Shown here: piece by piece, positions 36,733 to 49,700 of the stretch | How positions within the stretch are numbered: the stretch's first letter is position 1 | Layout: each line of letters begins with the position of its first letter | Assembly (NCBI GenBank): GCA_002914845.1 | Contig: JXTC01000056.1 | Span: 419,956 to 483,955 of the forward strand | Length of the DNA stretch: 64,000 bases | Origin: Trema orientale | Lineage: Eukaryota > Streptophyta > Magnoliopsida > Rosales > Cannabaceae | Direction of reading: 5' to 3' | Made by a program: the position numbers and the translations under genes | Notes under the pieces: generated by a model | Seen by the model: the letters and a program-made list of their open reading frames with translations, nothing else | Database searches by the model: none | Told to the model about the DNA's origin: nothing

Positions 36733-37143
36733 GTAAGTAGTGACGGAGCCAGAAAAGTTTCTTAAGGGAGACATATACTAAATTTTTTTTTAGCTAAGTT
36801 TGAAACACATTAGTTAACATAAACCAATATAGAATTAAAAAGAGTATTTAAAGTGAGTCAAAAGAAAAATTATGCAAAGTGAAGGCAAAAATATAATATT
36901 TCAAAATAACATAAGTAAATTTTAAAAATTTAAAAGAAAAAATAGTGGGTCTCATTAAGGACATTATTGACTTTTTCTTTTATAAAACAAGGACAAAAAC
37001 TATAATTATAAAAATTCAGGAAGGGTAAATAGAGGACAAAATTAAATTTTAAAATAAAATTAAGAATAAAAATATGATTTCAAAAAAAATGAGGGAGGGC
37101 CACCGCCCCCTAAGCCTATATTGACTCCATCCGTGATGGTAAG
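36733..37143. repeat. Probable MITE with CACGGA-type inverted ends
   Basis: The left end TAGTGACGGAGCCAG and the right end (reverse complement CATCACGGATGGAGTCAATA) are imperfect inverted repeats. Near the right end is GGGAGGGCCACCGCCCCCTA, a block I associate with dispersed plant repeats. GTAAG is present at both flanks (36733-36737, 37139-37143). Superfamily uncertain. Confidence 0.45.
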
Positions 37144-39313
37144 GAAATGAAGTTGCATAGAATAATTTCATTTGCAAGTACTAATTTAAAGATACTCAAG
37201 TTTAAATCTAAATATAAGAAATAATCTTTTTTCACCTACTACTTGAAGGGCATAAAAGTAAACAATAAAAAGAAAGCCAAAAAAAAAAAAATGTAATTGT
37301 ATACCAAAAGGAGGATCATCTTCCAATAAATTGGCCAAAACTGGAAACAAGTTTTTATTTTTTTCTTTCAAAGTATGACAAGTGGTCATGAACACTAGGG
37401 TAAAGTCTAAGAGTGTGGGTGTTATGCTTAGAAATTAATTGTTATGATTATACTACGATTAAAAGCGTGTGACACATTTACGTGTGTTCTTTTATCATAA
37501 GGCTTATCCCAATACATGATCGAGAATAATCTAATTTTTCGTATGGTAATAATATAAAGTGAACATTTTTGTTACGAAGGATTGCAGAAATGTATTTGTT
37601 AAAACAAGTTAACACTCATATTATTGTGTATTTTTTCATAATTTTAAAAGCATAAACATATTTTCTTAATGAGATAATATTATTTTTATATCATATATTT
37701 TAACACTTTATTTGATTTATAAATTCTGTTTTGTTTATTATTAACATTGACATGTACATTGACACTAATTTAGAGCAGTTAATTTACCAAGATAATTTAA
37801 TAAATTTATTCTCGGATTAGTTTTTATATAGTTTATTTTCAATTTTTTAAACGGCAGTTTGATAAATTAATTGTTCTAAATTGATGTCAGGTATAAATTT
37901 ATAACAGATTTTAAATCTAAAAATTAATATTAATAGTAACTAAAACATAAGTTATAATTTAAACAAAATGTCAAAATACACGTATAAAAGTGATAATATC
38001 ACTTGTCTTACTTGGAAATTTATCAATATTACAAATATCTTCGGACAAGTTTTCATAGCAAAAATAAAAAAGAAGAATAAGAACTCAAAAAAGGTTCCTT
38101 GCTTTAGTCATGTCATGTAAAGTTTACCGTTTATATAGTTAAAATCAACTGTCACCGCCAGACAATTTTCATATCAGTTTTTTATAAAATAAAAAAATCG
38201 GAAAATTGGTGCAACTCTCCATCCCAACCCGGGGAAAAAAAATGAAGAGAAGAGCTCCCAACTCCCAAAATAGATTTGCAACCCATAAATATAGCTAAAA
38301 ATTAATGGCTGTTTCATAAGAAAGTTATCTAATTTATTTTCTGCTGCAAATCCCTGTTTTCACTCCTTACCTCCTAAAGAATAAAAATAATAAAAATTAA
38401 AAAATAGCCTAAGGTGTAGGTCCAATGTTCCTGCTTTAAATGATTGTTGTGTTATATCAAATTAGGACGTAATCTAATTCTAAATCCCAGACACTCCTGA
38501 TTTTTGATGTCATAATTACATTTTTATATTTATCGATTAAATTAGGATTTAATTCAATTGAGGAAGATAGATAGGAAGTTTCCCAGAAATTTAAAAATTT
38601 CCTGAACACAACACGTTTGGTTGCTCCAACCCTCCTTGATTTATCCGACATTTTTTTTTAATAGCAAACTAAACTATTCTTTATTATTTGAATTCTTCAA
38701 TAACGTGTGGCTTGAATACTACCCAATTCCATAAAGAAGGTTGTTTTTGGGGGCGTATTTCTCTTTGGTCTCTTTCTGGCGATCTAGGCTACAAGCCTAC
38801 AATATCTCTAATCTGGGTTTTTCTTCTTCATTCCATAGGTGCTGGAATCATAGCCCTTCAACGAGGTAATTAGACTATTTTTTTTTTTCTCTGAATTTGT
38901 ATGCATTTTTGCACATTTGGGTATTTTTAATTTTATGGGATTTGGTTTATTCTTGGTGGGTTTTTGATAAAATGAGTGAATTTTGAATATGGGATCTTGG
39001 TGGTATCTACAATGGAAGAATTGGGTTTTAGTTAATTATCTGAACTGATTGTGATTTGGGTTTTTTTTTTGTTTTGGGGTTTAAGAGTTTGCTTGTTGTT
39101 GGTTTGATGCAGTTTTGGTTCAATCAGAAATCGTCTTTTTCGGAATTTAGCTACTTAATTGGATTGACAGAGATTGAAAACAAAGCTATTGGAGGTTGAA
39201 TAAATGGTACTTTATTTGATTTGGCTTGTATGTTTTGAAGTTTGAGTTATTTTTTCCCATTGAATTGTTTTGCACCCAAAAGGTTAAAAAAAAAAAATTA
39301 GAAGAAGCCATTT
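37144..39313. other. Spacer and 5' region of the CorA-like gene
   Basis: The first 1.4 kb is AT-rich with nothing recognised. From about 38690 the composition rises, and a donor-like AACGAG|GTAATT at 38866 suggests a non-coding first exon of the CorA-like gene. The 61-codon ORF at 38688-38873 would then be 5' UTR, not protein. A likely acceptor is TGATGCAG near 39113. Confidence 0.4.
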
Positions 39314-42159
39314 ATGGAGTTGGCTCATGAGAGGTCAGTCAATGGAGAAGAAGCAGAAGAGATGGACAGAGAGACCTCAGCTGATACTCCATTGAGGGAG
39401 CCTTATCTATACCGTACACATTTTTCTGGTTCTGTGAGACAGAGAGCTTATATATTTGATGGCTCGGGGAATTTCTACAATAAGGAATGGGATCTTGCAG
39501 AAGGCAGAGGAGAAGAGTTTTGCTGGTACCATGTGGAGCTTCCTAAAGGGAACCAGAAGCTCTCTCAATCTGCTCAGTATCTCATTGGTGTTCTTTGCCC
39601 GCCGTTGAAGCTTCAAGACATTCTTTCACTCATTAGCAATGGACCCTTTTGTGGACATGTTAATGGAGCTCTTGTGTTCCGAGTTAACTCACCTGGTCCT
39701 GCTTCTAGTGATTTCACCTTTAGGATTGCCGCTAGAGTTACTGAGAACTCAGTTATCACTGTCTCATTGGGCCGTGTTCCAAGATTGGGATTCTCTCAGA
39801 TGGGTCAGTCTCTGCTATCTGAGATTCCTAGTGTTGAGAGTCCAACTTATCATAGAGGTCAGCAGAAGGAAGGGAGTGGGACAGTAATAAGAGAGCATGT
39901 ATTGGAATTCTTGTTGACTATGAATCATTCTGAGGAGGCCGACAATCCTGTGCCAAAATCTGTCTCGAATCTTGTGGTTCATATTATTGACACGCACGTC
40001 GACCAACTCCAAGATATGGTGACCAAGCTTGAGATGGAGTTAGATGCTGTTGAACTTGAGTTGGATAAAGGTAATTTGAACAATTGCAAAATACTATTTG
40101 CTGTGTCACTGCACATATTTCACTAGATATGTTGAATAGATTATCATACGATTGATGCTGATATGTTAGGAAGGTGATAAGGATAGTAGTATAAGGTTCA
40201 AATTAATCATTTCTTAGTTATGCATATTCTCCCACTTTAAGAAATTGTACAGTGGCATTTTGTTAGGACTTGAGATCTATATCTGGTGGGACATCTTCAT
40301 GGAGTTCTCGATATAAATGACTTGACCTTTTCAAGACTCGTTCATCCTTCGAGATTTTATCATCAAAATAACTTGGTTTTCTCATGTGTGTTCTGCACTT
40401 AGTACCACTTGAAAAGAAACCAAAGAAAGAAATATTAACTATACAAAACATTAGATATCTGATAAAACATTAGACCCTAGAATTCCCTCTTGAAGGGTAG
40501 TCCTTTTGCTTGGCGCATGCTTTCAGAAATTAAACAGATAAATTGAGTAAAAATAATTAGTTTCTCTCTTTATGTCCTTATGGCAGCCGATACAGAAAGT
40601 GAACCCAACTTAGATTTATATACCCGCATGTGTTTGTGCATGTAAAACACTAAATTATTTTTTGCCTGAGATTGTTGACAATGCTGGAAGTTAGTTGATT
40701 ACATCAAATATTTTGATTTAATTTTTAAGGGGCAGTTAGCACGGAAACTTCATCCAGCTCTGGATCTATATACAGATATCTAATCTATGTATTGTCTTGT
40801 AGAACTGAGATTTTTCATAATTTGAACAATCAAGCTTGCATGGGGAACTTCCTACTAATGCTCCTTCTCTGAATTGGACTCTCGTTTTTCCTTCGGATCA
40901 AAGTAATGCACGTTTGTTCGTAATTTCAGGTGGTTTTGCTTTAAAGAAACAAATGTTAGATGATAGAAGATTTCCCAAAATGCATCTCAATCTGCAGCGC
41001 CTCCTGCAGGTAGTTAGTTCTCTGCCCCATTTTGTCACTTTAATTGCTGGAAAGAACAGTCATGTGTATATTTGACTTGCATAGTAATTGGTGTATTACT
41101 GGTTTCTGAGTGGTGATTAAATAGATTTTTTTTTTAATAAAAAAAAGGGTATATCAAAATAGGAGCTGAAGGCTCCAAGCCAAAAGTTACATGGAGATGA
41201 TGATATCTCTTTTTAGGAGTGGAGTTTAACTCTTTCTGATCTTTTCAGTTCCTTGTAGAAGAGCCAATTTCATCAGTTTTTAAGTCAGTGGTGTCTTTTT
41301 ATCAGCCATGAGAATGGTGCACGATCTATTCATCGTGTTTAGGCAAACATTTTTCTATTGGAATGATTCATATTAACAAGTTTCTCTGGTAGCCAAACGT
41401 ATGTCATTGGTAGTAACATGATTTCCCTATAACTTTGAAATTTAATATAATACAAATTAAAGTGGCATGGAACTAGTCCTAATTCATTGTGCTTTTGACT
41501 TTACTGAATCAGGTAATTGCTCATGGAGAGCAAGTATTTCCTCGAGTCAAAGAAAAATCTTCTTCGAAACGTTGGTTTGCCAACGAAGACATTATTGCCC
41601 TCGAGGAGTTAATTGGACGGTTAAGAAGACTAAAAGAGAATGTAGGATTTATAGCCAATCGTGTTACTGCACTTCAGGCTGGTCTAGATAGCTGGCAGGC
41701 TGAGCAAATTAACAGGAAGCTCTATTATCTTTCGTTCCTTTCAATAATTTTCCTTCCCTTGTCCATCATTACCGGAGGTATAGTTTCTCTTCCAAGTATT
41801 TTAGTCAAGTAGAATTCTCTAACGCCACTCGTACATTGTTCCAGTCAGACTGAGCTTTTGACACCAACCACTTTCATGGGGAACTTTTTGCAGTGTTTGG
41901 CATGAATGTCGGTGGTGTTCCATGGACTGGACAAAAAGACCCTAAACAAAAGGACGGTTTTCGTAATGTCATGTTTCTCTGTGTGGCTATGCTATTTCTG
42001 GTTCTGCTATGCTTCATTTTCCCATTTCTTTATTCTCGCATAGCTGCATGGAGGAGGACTAGGGCTCTGAAAAGAAGCTGGTCTCTCAATAGGAAATCAT
42101 TCCTAAGAAGAACCGCTGGTGGTCCATCCCAGGAAAGAGGGGGTTACCTTAGGCTTTGA
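39314..42159 (+). CDS. CorA/MRS2-like divalent metal transporter (455 aa, 4 exons)
   Basis: Exons are 39314-40070, 40930-41009, 41513-41777 and 41894-42159; they total 1368 nt with matching phases. The protein has a long soluble N-terminal domain and a coiled-coil helical stretch (VDQLQDMVTKLEMELDAVEL near residue 240; ALEELIGRLRRLKEN later). Two C-terminal membrane helices follow: about 349-367, and 390-412 (MFLCVAMLFLVLLCFIFPFL). GMN at 370-372, just after the first helix, is the defining CorA pore motif and is intact. The C-terminal tail is strongly basic. It belongs to the plant CorA-like group sometimes labelled ZntB-like rather than to the MRS2 group with long mitochondrial leaders; no leader is seen. 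Mg2+ is the presumptive substrate, but Zn2+ export cannot be excluded. Confidence 0.92.
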
Positions 42160-44493
42160 TTAACACATTAAAGTACATATTATCCCCACAGTAAGTTCTT
42201 CCAATTCTTTCTTCTCTTCTCTTGTTTGGTTTCCAACTTCAAAATCTCTTCTTGATTAGTGAAACAAATGTTTATCATCTCCAGGATTTTATTGGAATTT
42301 TCCTCAGAGAAGTCTGTTTTATCCGGGTTTTCCCGTGATCAAAACAAACAACAACGAGACCATGCCTTTTGATGGTAACCTATTTGATGACATCTTTTAC
42401 TTTGACCTGTTAACTGAAATACCTTTTGTCTGGATTTGAGAAGGCAATAGGGTTTTTAGTCTGAGGTGAGCCTATTCTTTCTCAGATTCTGTTTTGTTAT
42501 TGGACTTACAGTTCCTTTCATTTTCGGAAAGCTTGACGCGTGTACAGTGTTCTCAAAATCTTCATTCTTTTTTCCAACACCAAATGTTGTGTTATTTTAT
42601 CACATGAATGGTTAAACAAAGCTGAATTCAGTCTGCTATGTTGATGGCACCTTTGGCAACTCAAAGATTAGTATTAACCAGAAAAATAAACTGAAATTTC
42701 TTTATTATGTTAGATGTAACTCCAACCCAGAAAACTAATCTAGCTCTGAAACACGAATCACGTGTATTAATCTCGTATTCGACAATGAAACATGAACAGA
42801 AAGATGCTGAACATCACTTTTCATTTCAAGCACTGCATGGAGGCAGTCACCTCTTCTTCCAGAAGTTCACAGGAAGTGAGTATGGAGCAGTAACTCGTTG
42901 TTATTCTTGTTTTTGATTGGCTCGTTCATACCGTTAAAGAGTGGAGTGGTCCTTAGCCGGTTTTGCATCTAATATGTCAGGAGTGTTGACTGTATTAAGT
43001 AATTGTTAATCCATTTTAGTTTAGCATTCCAATAACAAAATTGGATTCTGGCTCCTTAATTGAGAGGAACACATTATAAAGTCCTCACTTTATAAAGTCT
43101 TAGTAACAAAATTAGATACTGGCTCCTTAATTGAGAGGAACACATTATTAAGTTTTAGTTTTTGATGTTCATATTTCAAATGCTGGGCATGACTAAATGT
43201 TTCAAGCCATTCCTCATACAGTTTTAATTCTGCTGTTATTTGAATGTCCACAAGGTTCTTCAATCTACCAATTTTGGTCACTAGACTCCAAAATGTTGTC
43301 ATGTGAAGTGAAAATGGGTGTTGGCGTTTTTACCCCCTGGAATTTTTCACAAATTGTAATGTGGCACCTGAGAATTTTCTTTTGGCATTTAGGTCCCGAG
43401 TTTGAAAAACCGTGGGAATTCAATATATTCTAATTAATTATCCTTGTGAATCAAGAATTGTGTCGAATTCATACTATGTATAAGTCAATGGGGCTATATT
43501 AGCACTCCTCATAAACATAAAAGCATCCCTTATACTAGTAAAATGACTAAATAACACAAATAGTAAAATAACGAAAGTCATCGCTTATGAGAATTTTCCT
43601 TGTGTACCCCACTATCCAGATAGTCATTCCTTCCACTCCATTTAACTTCTTCTCGAGCCCTCTCCTCTACACTTTTCTTTACTTTGATTTCTTCCGGTTA
43701 TTATTATTTTTTCGTTGGTCAATCCTCCCCTTTTACCTCTTAATTCTTACTATTTCTTACTATTTTGTGTTTGCAACGTTATTTTTGAGAAACAAAGTTG
43801 ATAAACAAAAGGCATAACAATACATATGAAACAATCTACACTTGTCTACTGCTCTTTTTATTTGAAGTTTGTTAATTATATATTTGGAAAAAAAGTCCAA
43901 ATAAATACCCAAATCATAATGGTTTTACATTGATTCAAATAAAATGTGAAAGAAAACTAAAAGAGGTTCTCCGTTCGTGGAGTTTGATTATTGTTGTCAT
44001 TGACTCTTCACATCCTTATCTCTTTGCAAAAGAAGGAGGAAAAAAAAAAAAAAAAAAAAAAACCCTGAGTGGTATTTTTCAAGATTCGTTGCTCAATAGA
44101 ACTGGAGCTGTATTGTTGGAGCTTTATTCAAATCTTCAATTTAGAGGGTGAGGTGTACCCCGAACTTTAAAATATTAAGGGTATATATGTAAGTAAACTA
44201 AAATTTTAAGGGAAAAAAAAGGAATGTTTTAATGTTGGTGAGCTGTACTGTCTCTATTACAACTTTCTTTTTCTCCCCGCCATTTTCATTAAAAATTATT
44301 TTATTACTAAAATACCGTGATATAAAATTACATGAAACTACAACATAAAAGGGAATATATATATATATATATATATTAATTATCAATAAACAGCGTTGTA
44401 TGCAGATCTTTTTTTCCTACCAAAAACGTTATAAACAAAAACTAAACGAAAAAAAAAAGGAGCCAAATCTCATATATTCCATGAGCAGATAAC
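42160..44493. other. 3' flank of the CorA-like gene and spacer
   Basis: The first few hundred bases are probably 3' UTR. A 71-bp-period duplication (TAACAAAATT..AT.CTGGCTCC at 43033-43077 and 43104-43148) and a dinucleotide TA run near 44355 are present. The ORF at 42707-42916 shows no family features. Confidence 0.5.
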
Positions 44494-44688
44494 TATTATA
44501 TTTTTCGTTTTTTTTTTTAAAAAAGTGGGGCTTAACTAATGACCACCACTTACTACAAATTAAAGAAAAATGACACACACACACATTACCAAGGTTTGAA
44601 CCCCTGACCCCCCCAAACACACACACACAACTCTCAAACTTTGGACCAACTGAGCTAACCCCAGTTGGCATTATTATATTTTTCGTTT
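44494..44688 (-). mobile_element. tRNA-derived SINE, minus orientation, 17-bp target duplication
   Basis: TATTATATTTTTCGTTT flanks the body on both sides (44494-44510 and 44672-44688). Read on the minus strand, the body starts AATGCCAACTGGGGTTAGCT with a tRNA-like A box (TAGCTCAGTTGG) and B box (GGGTTCAAACC). It contains a GT run and ends in an A tract (poly-T on the plus strand at 44511). Confidence 0.88.
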
Positions 44689-45213
44689 GTTTCTATATTC
44701 AACAATCACCACTCCTTTCACAATAACTTCGAAAAAAGAAGGGGGGAACAAACTAATTGTTCAGTCCACTAAGAAATTTTGGAGAGAAAGAATCCACCAA
44801 TCCTAATTGACAAGGTGTTTAATCTTGAAATAGTATAAATTAATATTATACTAACTATGAAATGAATGTTCATTAACCTTGAGAAGAAAGAGAAAAAAGA
44901 AGAAGAAGACCAACGAAAAACAAAAAATTCAATAGAGAAAGAAAAAAAAAAGGAAAATTTCAAGACTAATGAATGCATAAAAAGAGTTTATATTAATTTA
45001 TAGGAATTTTTGAAAATTTATGAGGAGTTTATTTAGAAGAGGAGTGAGGAAAGAAAAACGAGGAATAACAATAGAACTACCCTTTAATATTAGAACATGT
45101 GCAAATATAGCTCCCATGAGTCAAACATTCAATACCATTGTAAGATCTAATATCTATAAAAATCAATTTAAATTTAAAATTGAAAGAAGAGAAAGAAGGG
45201 TATCTAGGTAAGG

Positions 45214-45363
45214 AATCAAGGTAGAGGAGAGAATCAATTGAGCCTCAATTGGTCTAGATTCTTGAGAATGTATATGAGCGTGTGAGAACAGAGTTCGAAT
45301 CTTAGTTAGGCCAATTTTTATATAAATTTCATAATAAAAAATTGTAAATCAAGGAAGAGGAGA
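45214..45363 (+). mobile_element. Short tRNA-derived SINE, 17-bp target duplication
   Basis: The flanks AATCAAGGTAGAGGAGA (45214-45230) and AATCAAGGAAGAGGAGA (45347-45363) differ at one base. The 116-bp body has an A-box-like CAATTGGTCTAGATTC and a B-box-like GAGTTCGAATCTT, then an AT-rich tail. It differs in sequence from the SINEs at 454 and 44494. Confidence 0.82.
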
Positions 45364-45774
45364 TAGATGAATTTAATTAGAAATTCAAAATTTTCACACA
45401 CCAAGACATATACAAAATATAGGGATAATGACCAAAAAAAATCCCAATTTTTTACTTTTCTGCGGAAAAAAAAAATAAAAATCATAACTTTTTAACTCTG
45501 TAAAATAATTCCTAATATTTTAGATTTTTGTAAATTTATATTTTAATTTTTTTTTTCAAAATCAGGATGTTTATATTTTCAAACAGTCAAAATAGAAGGT
45601 TTAAAAATTAATTGATGCTTCTTAAGATAACACTAATCTTTACACAACCCCAAACTTTCCCAATGCACCTCGCGTTACCAGGTCATAATATACGAAAGTT
45701 ATATAGTCTTTTTTTTTAAAAAAAAATCCCTTCCCTACGTCTTCTTCCTCACCACCAGAGTCCCAGCCCTACAA

Positions 45775-45820
45775 AAACCCTAGAAAATCTTCTTTTACTA
45801 CCCCGAACCTGAAACCCTAA
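45775..45820 (+). promoter_or_regulatory. Two telo-box motifs upstream of POL5
   Basis: AAACCCTAG (45775-45783) and AAACCCTAA (45812-45820) are interstitial telomere-like boxes common in promoters and leaders of translation genes. They lie about 300 bp upstream of the site II cluster. They may therefore belong to an upstream start or to a separate short transcript. Confidence 0.4.
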
Positions 45821-46106
45821 CTACAAACACTTCTTAAATAGTTCACGCCAATTCTAATGTTGATTCTTAATTTTTAATTTGGGGATTTCAATTTAGGGTT
45901 CGGAGATTTGAGTGTTCCAGGTATTCTAAAGAGACCATTTTCTACACCAATTTTTTTTCAAAATAATTAAATATTTTTCTGTTAATCTTCTAATTCATTA
46001 TAAGATTCAAGGAATAATTGGGTTAATTTCCATTTTTCAAGGACTAACTGTGAAATTTCGAAAAAGTTCAAGGACGTTGGTCCCAATTGACCCTTTTTGT
46101 ATTGGC

Positions 46107-46139
46107 TGGGCCGATTGGGCCGTGGGCCTTTTATGGGCC
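46107..46139 (+). promoter_or_regulatory. Cluster of four site II elements (TGGGCC) of POL5
   Basis: TGGGCC occurs at 46107, 46116, 46123 and 46134, four times in 33 bp. Site II elements of this kind, bound by TCP factors, mark ribosome-biogenesis and cell-proliferation genes in plants. A likely non-coding first exon ends near 46281 (CCCTAAA|GTAACT), with an acceptor at 46709 ahead of the ATG at 46755. Confidence 0.65.
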
Positions 46140-46754
46140 TGACCTGAGGCGAAGTCTAGGTATAGCAACATGTTGGAGAAGACCCTTCAGCATCTCGCTT
46201 GAGCTTCACTTCACCCCTGTACTTGTAATACACAGATACAGAATTTGCAGAACCACACGCCGGCACAACCGCTTCCCCTAAAGTAACTTTCTTTTCCCAT
46301 TTCCTCTGTGTTTTACTTCATTTCATATCCTTACTTAGTTGCCCTTTTATTTATTTTCTTTGATTTTATTAAAATTTATTTCGGTAGTTATATATGATAT
46401 TTCGTTTCATAGGCTATGAAGTTATAACAAGTGTATATGTTTTCTGTGTGTATATATGTTTTGAATGTTTGTATATACATATGTATTTGTTTATGTATTT
46501 CAGTTTGTATATGGTGTATGCAACTAAGAAGTTGTATTTCAGCTGTGTAAAATAATTAATGCAGTGACTATTAAAAAAAAAATTGCAGCATTTTTAAGTA
46601 GAATGGTTTGGTTCATTTTGTGTTACATATGATTTTGATTTTTCTTTCTTTTTTTTTTTGGGGTGAACTGGGTTATGAGTTTATTGTTGGTAATAATTTG
46701 GTTTTGCAGTCATTATAGTCAAAAAAGTTTCTGAGATAGATAAGTTGTGCTTCC

Positions 46755-49700
46755 ATGGGTAGTAAAAAGAGAAGTTTAGAATCTATGGAAGTTGAAGAGG
46801 GCCAATTAGATGCACCCGCCAATGAGGTTGTTTCGAATGATAAATTGAAAAAGAAGATGAAGAAGCAAAAGGGTAAAGATGAATCTTTGGAAAATAAGGA
46901 AGCTGGCACTTCTGGTGTTTCGAATTCGGTTAAGCCTATGGAGAGGAGGAAGAAGAGAAAAGCATTGGACAAAGAGAGACGCCGTGTTGTTTCGGAGAAC
47001 GAAGAATCAAAACCCAAAAAAATGGATGTTGAAGTTCAGGCATCTACTGCTGTGGAGCCCTCATCCGGCAGTAGTCTGCCTGAGTTCCACATTGGTGTTT
47101 TTAAGGACTTGGCATCTTTGGATGGTTCGGTGAGAGAAGCAGCAGTGGAAGCTTTAGTAACAGAGTTGCAAGAAGTTCAGAAAGCATATGATAGGCTTGA
47201 GAACAAGGATTTGATTGAGAGTGGATTGAAGTTGGAAGCTGAGAAGGATGATGGGTTAAATCAGTGTGCACCCTCTTTGAGATATGCTGTCCGTAGGCTC
47301 ATCCGTGGTGTCTCTTCTTCCAGAGAGGTGTGTTTTATTAGTCTATTTTATCTTTTGCATCTATCATTGTATGTCTAAAGTAATAGCTGATCTATATGTG
47401 TATAAGAGTACACATACTGAGTTGTTCCCAGCCGCTGCTCTGTGCAGCAATTTACTATTTTCATTTGTTGTGTCTGGTTGTACTTATGAAGAACTGTTAG
47501 TTATATATAATTCAAAGCTTATGGGGCTTAAAACGCTCTTATCAAAAAAAAAAAAGTGCTTATGGGGCTTAACGAACTTCTTAGAGTTCTGATATTTGTT
47601 TGATTTGTAATTTTTTACACCTAATTGTATTCCTTATAGAGAGCTTTAAGTATATTGAGGGGTGCATAATCTATTTTTTAACAAAGAGAAGTATTTAACT
47701 TGTGTCATCTGCTTTGCAAATCTCAATAATAGGTGACTTTTCGTTGATGATTTTTTTTTTTTGGTTTCTTCGTAAGAACTTTTCTTTGATGGTTTTAGAT
47801 TCCTTGAAATGCCCACACTTAGGGAAATAGTTGGACGCGCTGATACTGGGCATAAAGTTGAATAATTGATACCAACAATAAAGTTGAATATAATTACGTA
47901 GAAGTTAACTCTTGTCTTCTTCTTTATTGATCTCTCTATAATAGGTGAACCATGCCACTTCTGATGATCTCTGAAATGCATACAGTTACAGATAAAGTTG
48001 AATAGTTTGCAATCATCTTAATAATAAAATTTTCTCTTTATGGATAAGTACGTAAATCTGTTTTGTATTATTTGAAATAACAGGATCTTTTGGGTATCCG
48101 GTACTTAAAATGATGCATGAATCTTTTGATAAAGAATTGCGTTAATACTAACTAACTCTTCACACATTGTTTTTTCAGTGTGCAAGGCAAGGATTCGCAT
48201 TAGGTTTAACAGTATTAGTGGGCACCATACCTGGTATTAAAGTAGACTCTCTGCTGAAACTCATAAATGATTTGTTAGAGATAACCTCGTCAATGAAGGG
48301 TCAGGTGGGCAAGACCTCCTGGTCTTTTTCTATATGTTTCCATTAAGTCCTTGGCCACTTTTCTGTTCTCTTTCTTTATGATTTTATATCTTGCTTCCTT
48401 GTGGCATTGCAGGAAGCTAGGGAGTCCCTTTTGGGTCGCTTATTTGCTTATGGTTCTCTTGCCCGTTCTGGGAGACTGGCTGAGGAATGGATGTCTAATC
48501 GAAACACTCCTTACATAAAGGAATTCACCAGTCTTATTATCTCCCTTGCAGTCAAGAAGCGATACTTGCAAGAGCCTGCTGTATCAGTTATTTTAGACTT
48601 GGTTGAAAAAGTAAGCAAGTCGTGATGAGTAAAGTTTGTATTAGTACTTGTAGTTGCATTAGGCTGCTGATTTTTCGTTTAAATCTTTCTCCTCCTTGTG
48701 TAAACCCTTTTTTACTATATTAAAGAGAAGGGAGGGGGGGTTGGTGTCACTTATGGCAGTACGTTTATATTTTGATCCTTTTTGACATGATCTGTTTTTT
48801 TTCGCAGTTGCCCCCAGAAGCTGTAGTGAATCATGTGCTAGAAGCCCCAGGACTTGGTGAGTGGTTTGCTGGAGCTACAGAAGTTGGAAATCCTGATGCA
48901 TTGCTTCTGGCTCTGAAAATTCGTGAAAAGACGTCTATTGACAGTACAGTGTACGGTAAACTTTTGCCAGAGACATTTTGTCCAAACAAAGTTTTTGCTT
49001 CTGAGCATCTATCCTCGCTTGCTACTTGTTTGAAGGTAGTTTTGTGTTCTGTATATTTATGTTGTTCTTAATGCTACATATGTTGTTATTAATAAAAATA
49101 GAAGTAGTGAAACTGTAAATTCCTAATTTTTCCCCCTCTGGGATACGTCAGGAATCAACCTTTTGCCAGCCTCGAGTTCACAGTGTGTGGCCTGTTCTGG
49201 TAAATATTCTTTTACCTGATACTCTTCTGCAAGTCGGGGATATAGCGACTGTTTCAAGTTCATTGAAGAAGCACAAGAAAAATCGCAAGTCTAGCTCTTC
49301 TGAGGAAGAAATTGCAAAGAACTTGCAGTGTTTTGTTGAGGTAATTATTGAAGGATCTCTTCTTCTGTCATCTCATGACCGTAAGCACCTGGCATTTGAT
49401 GTTCTGCTTCTTCTCTTGCCAAGGCTGCCTGCTTCTTTTGTCCCAATTATTTTATCATATAAATTTGTCCAGTGCCTGATGGACATATTGTCTACCAAGG
49501 ACTCATGGCTCTTTAAAGTTGCACAACATTTTCTTAAGGAGTTATCGAATTGGGTTAAGCATGATGATGTCAAAAAGGTTGGTGTTATTGTTGCTCTACA
49601 AAAGCACAGCAATGGAAAATTTGACTCCATCACACGAACAAAAACGGTTAAGGAATTTATGGCAGATTTCATTACAGAATCTGGCTGCATGCTGTTTATT

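Noticed and set aside
38688-38873. 61-codon ORF upstream of the CorA-like gene as a coding exon
   Set aside because: It ends at a donor-like site, no in-frame join to 39314 is needed, and the sequence lacks family similarity; it is better read as a 5' UTR exon.
43930-44151. ORF across a long A tract, considered as a processed pseudogene
   Set aside because: No flanking duplication and no recognisable protein upstream of the A tract.
44560-44670. Possible minus-strand tRNA gene (A box TAGCTCAGTTGG, B box GGGTTCAAACC)
   Set aside because: The spacing contains a GT run, there is no foldable acceptor stem that I can see, and a 17-bp target duplication with A tail marks it as a SINE.
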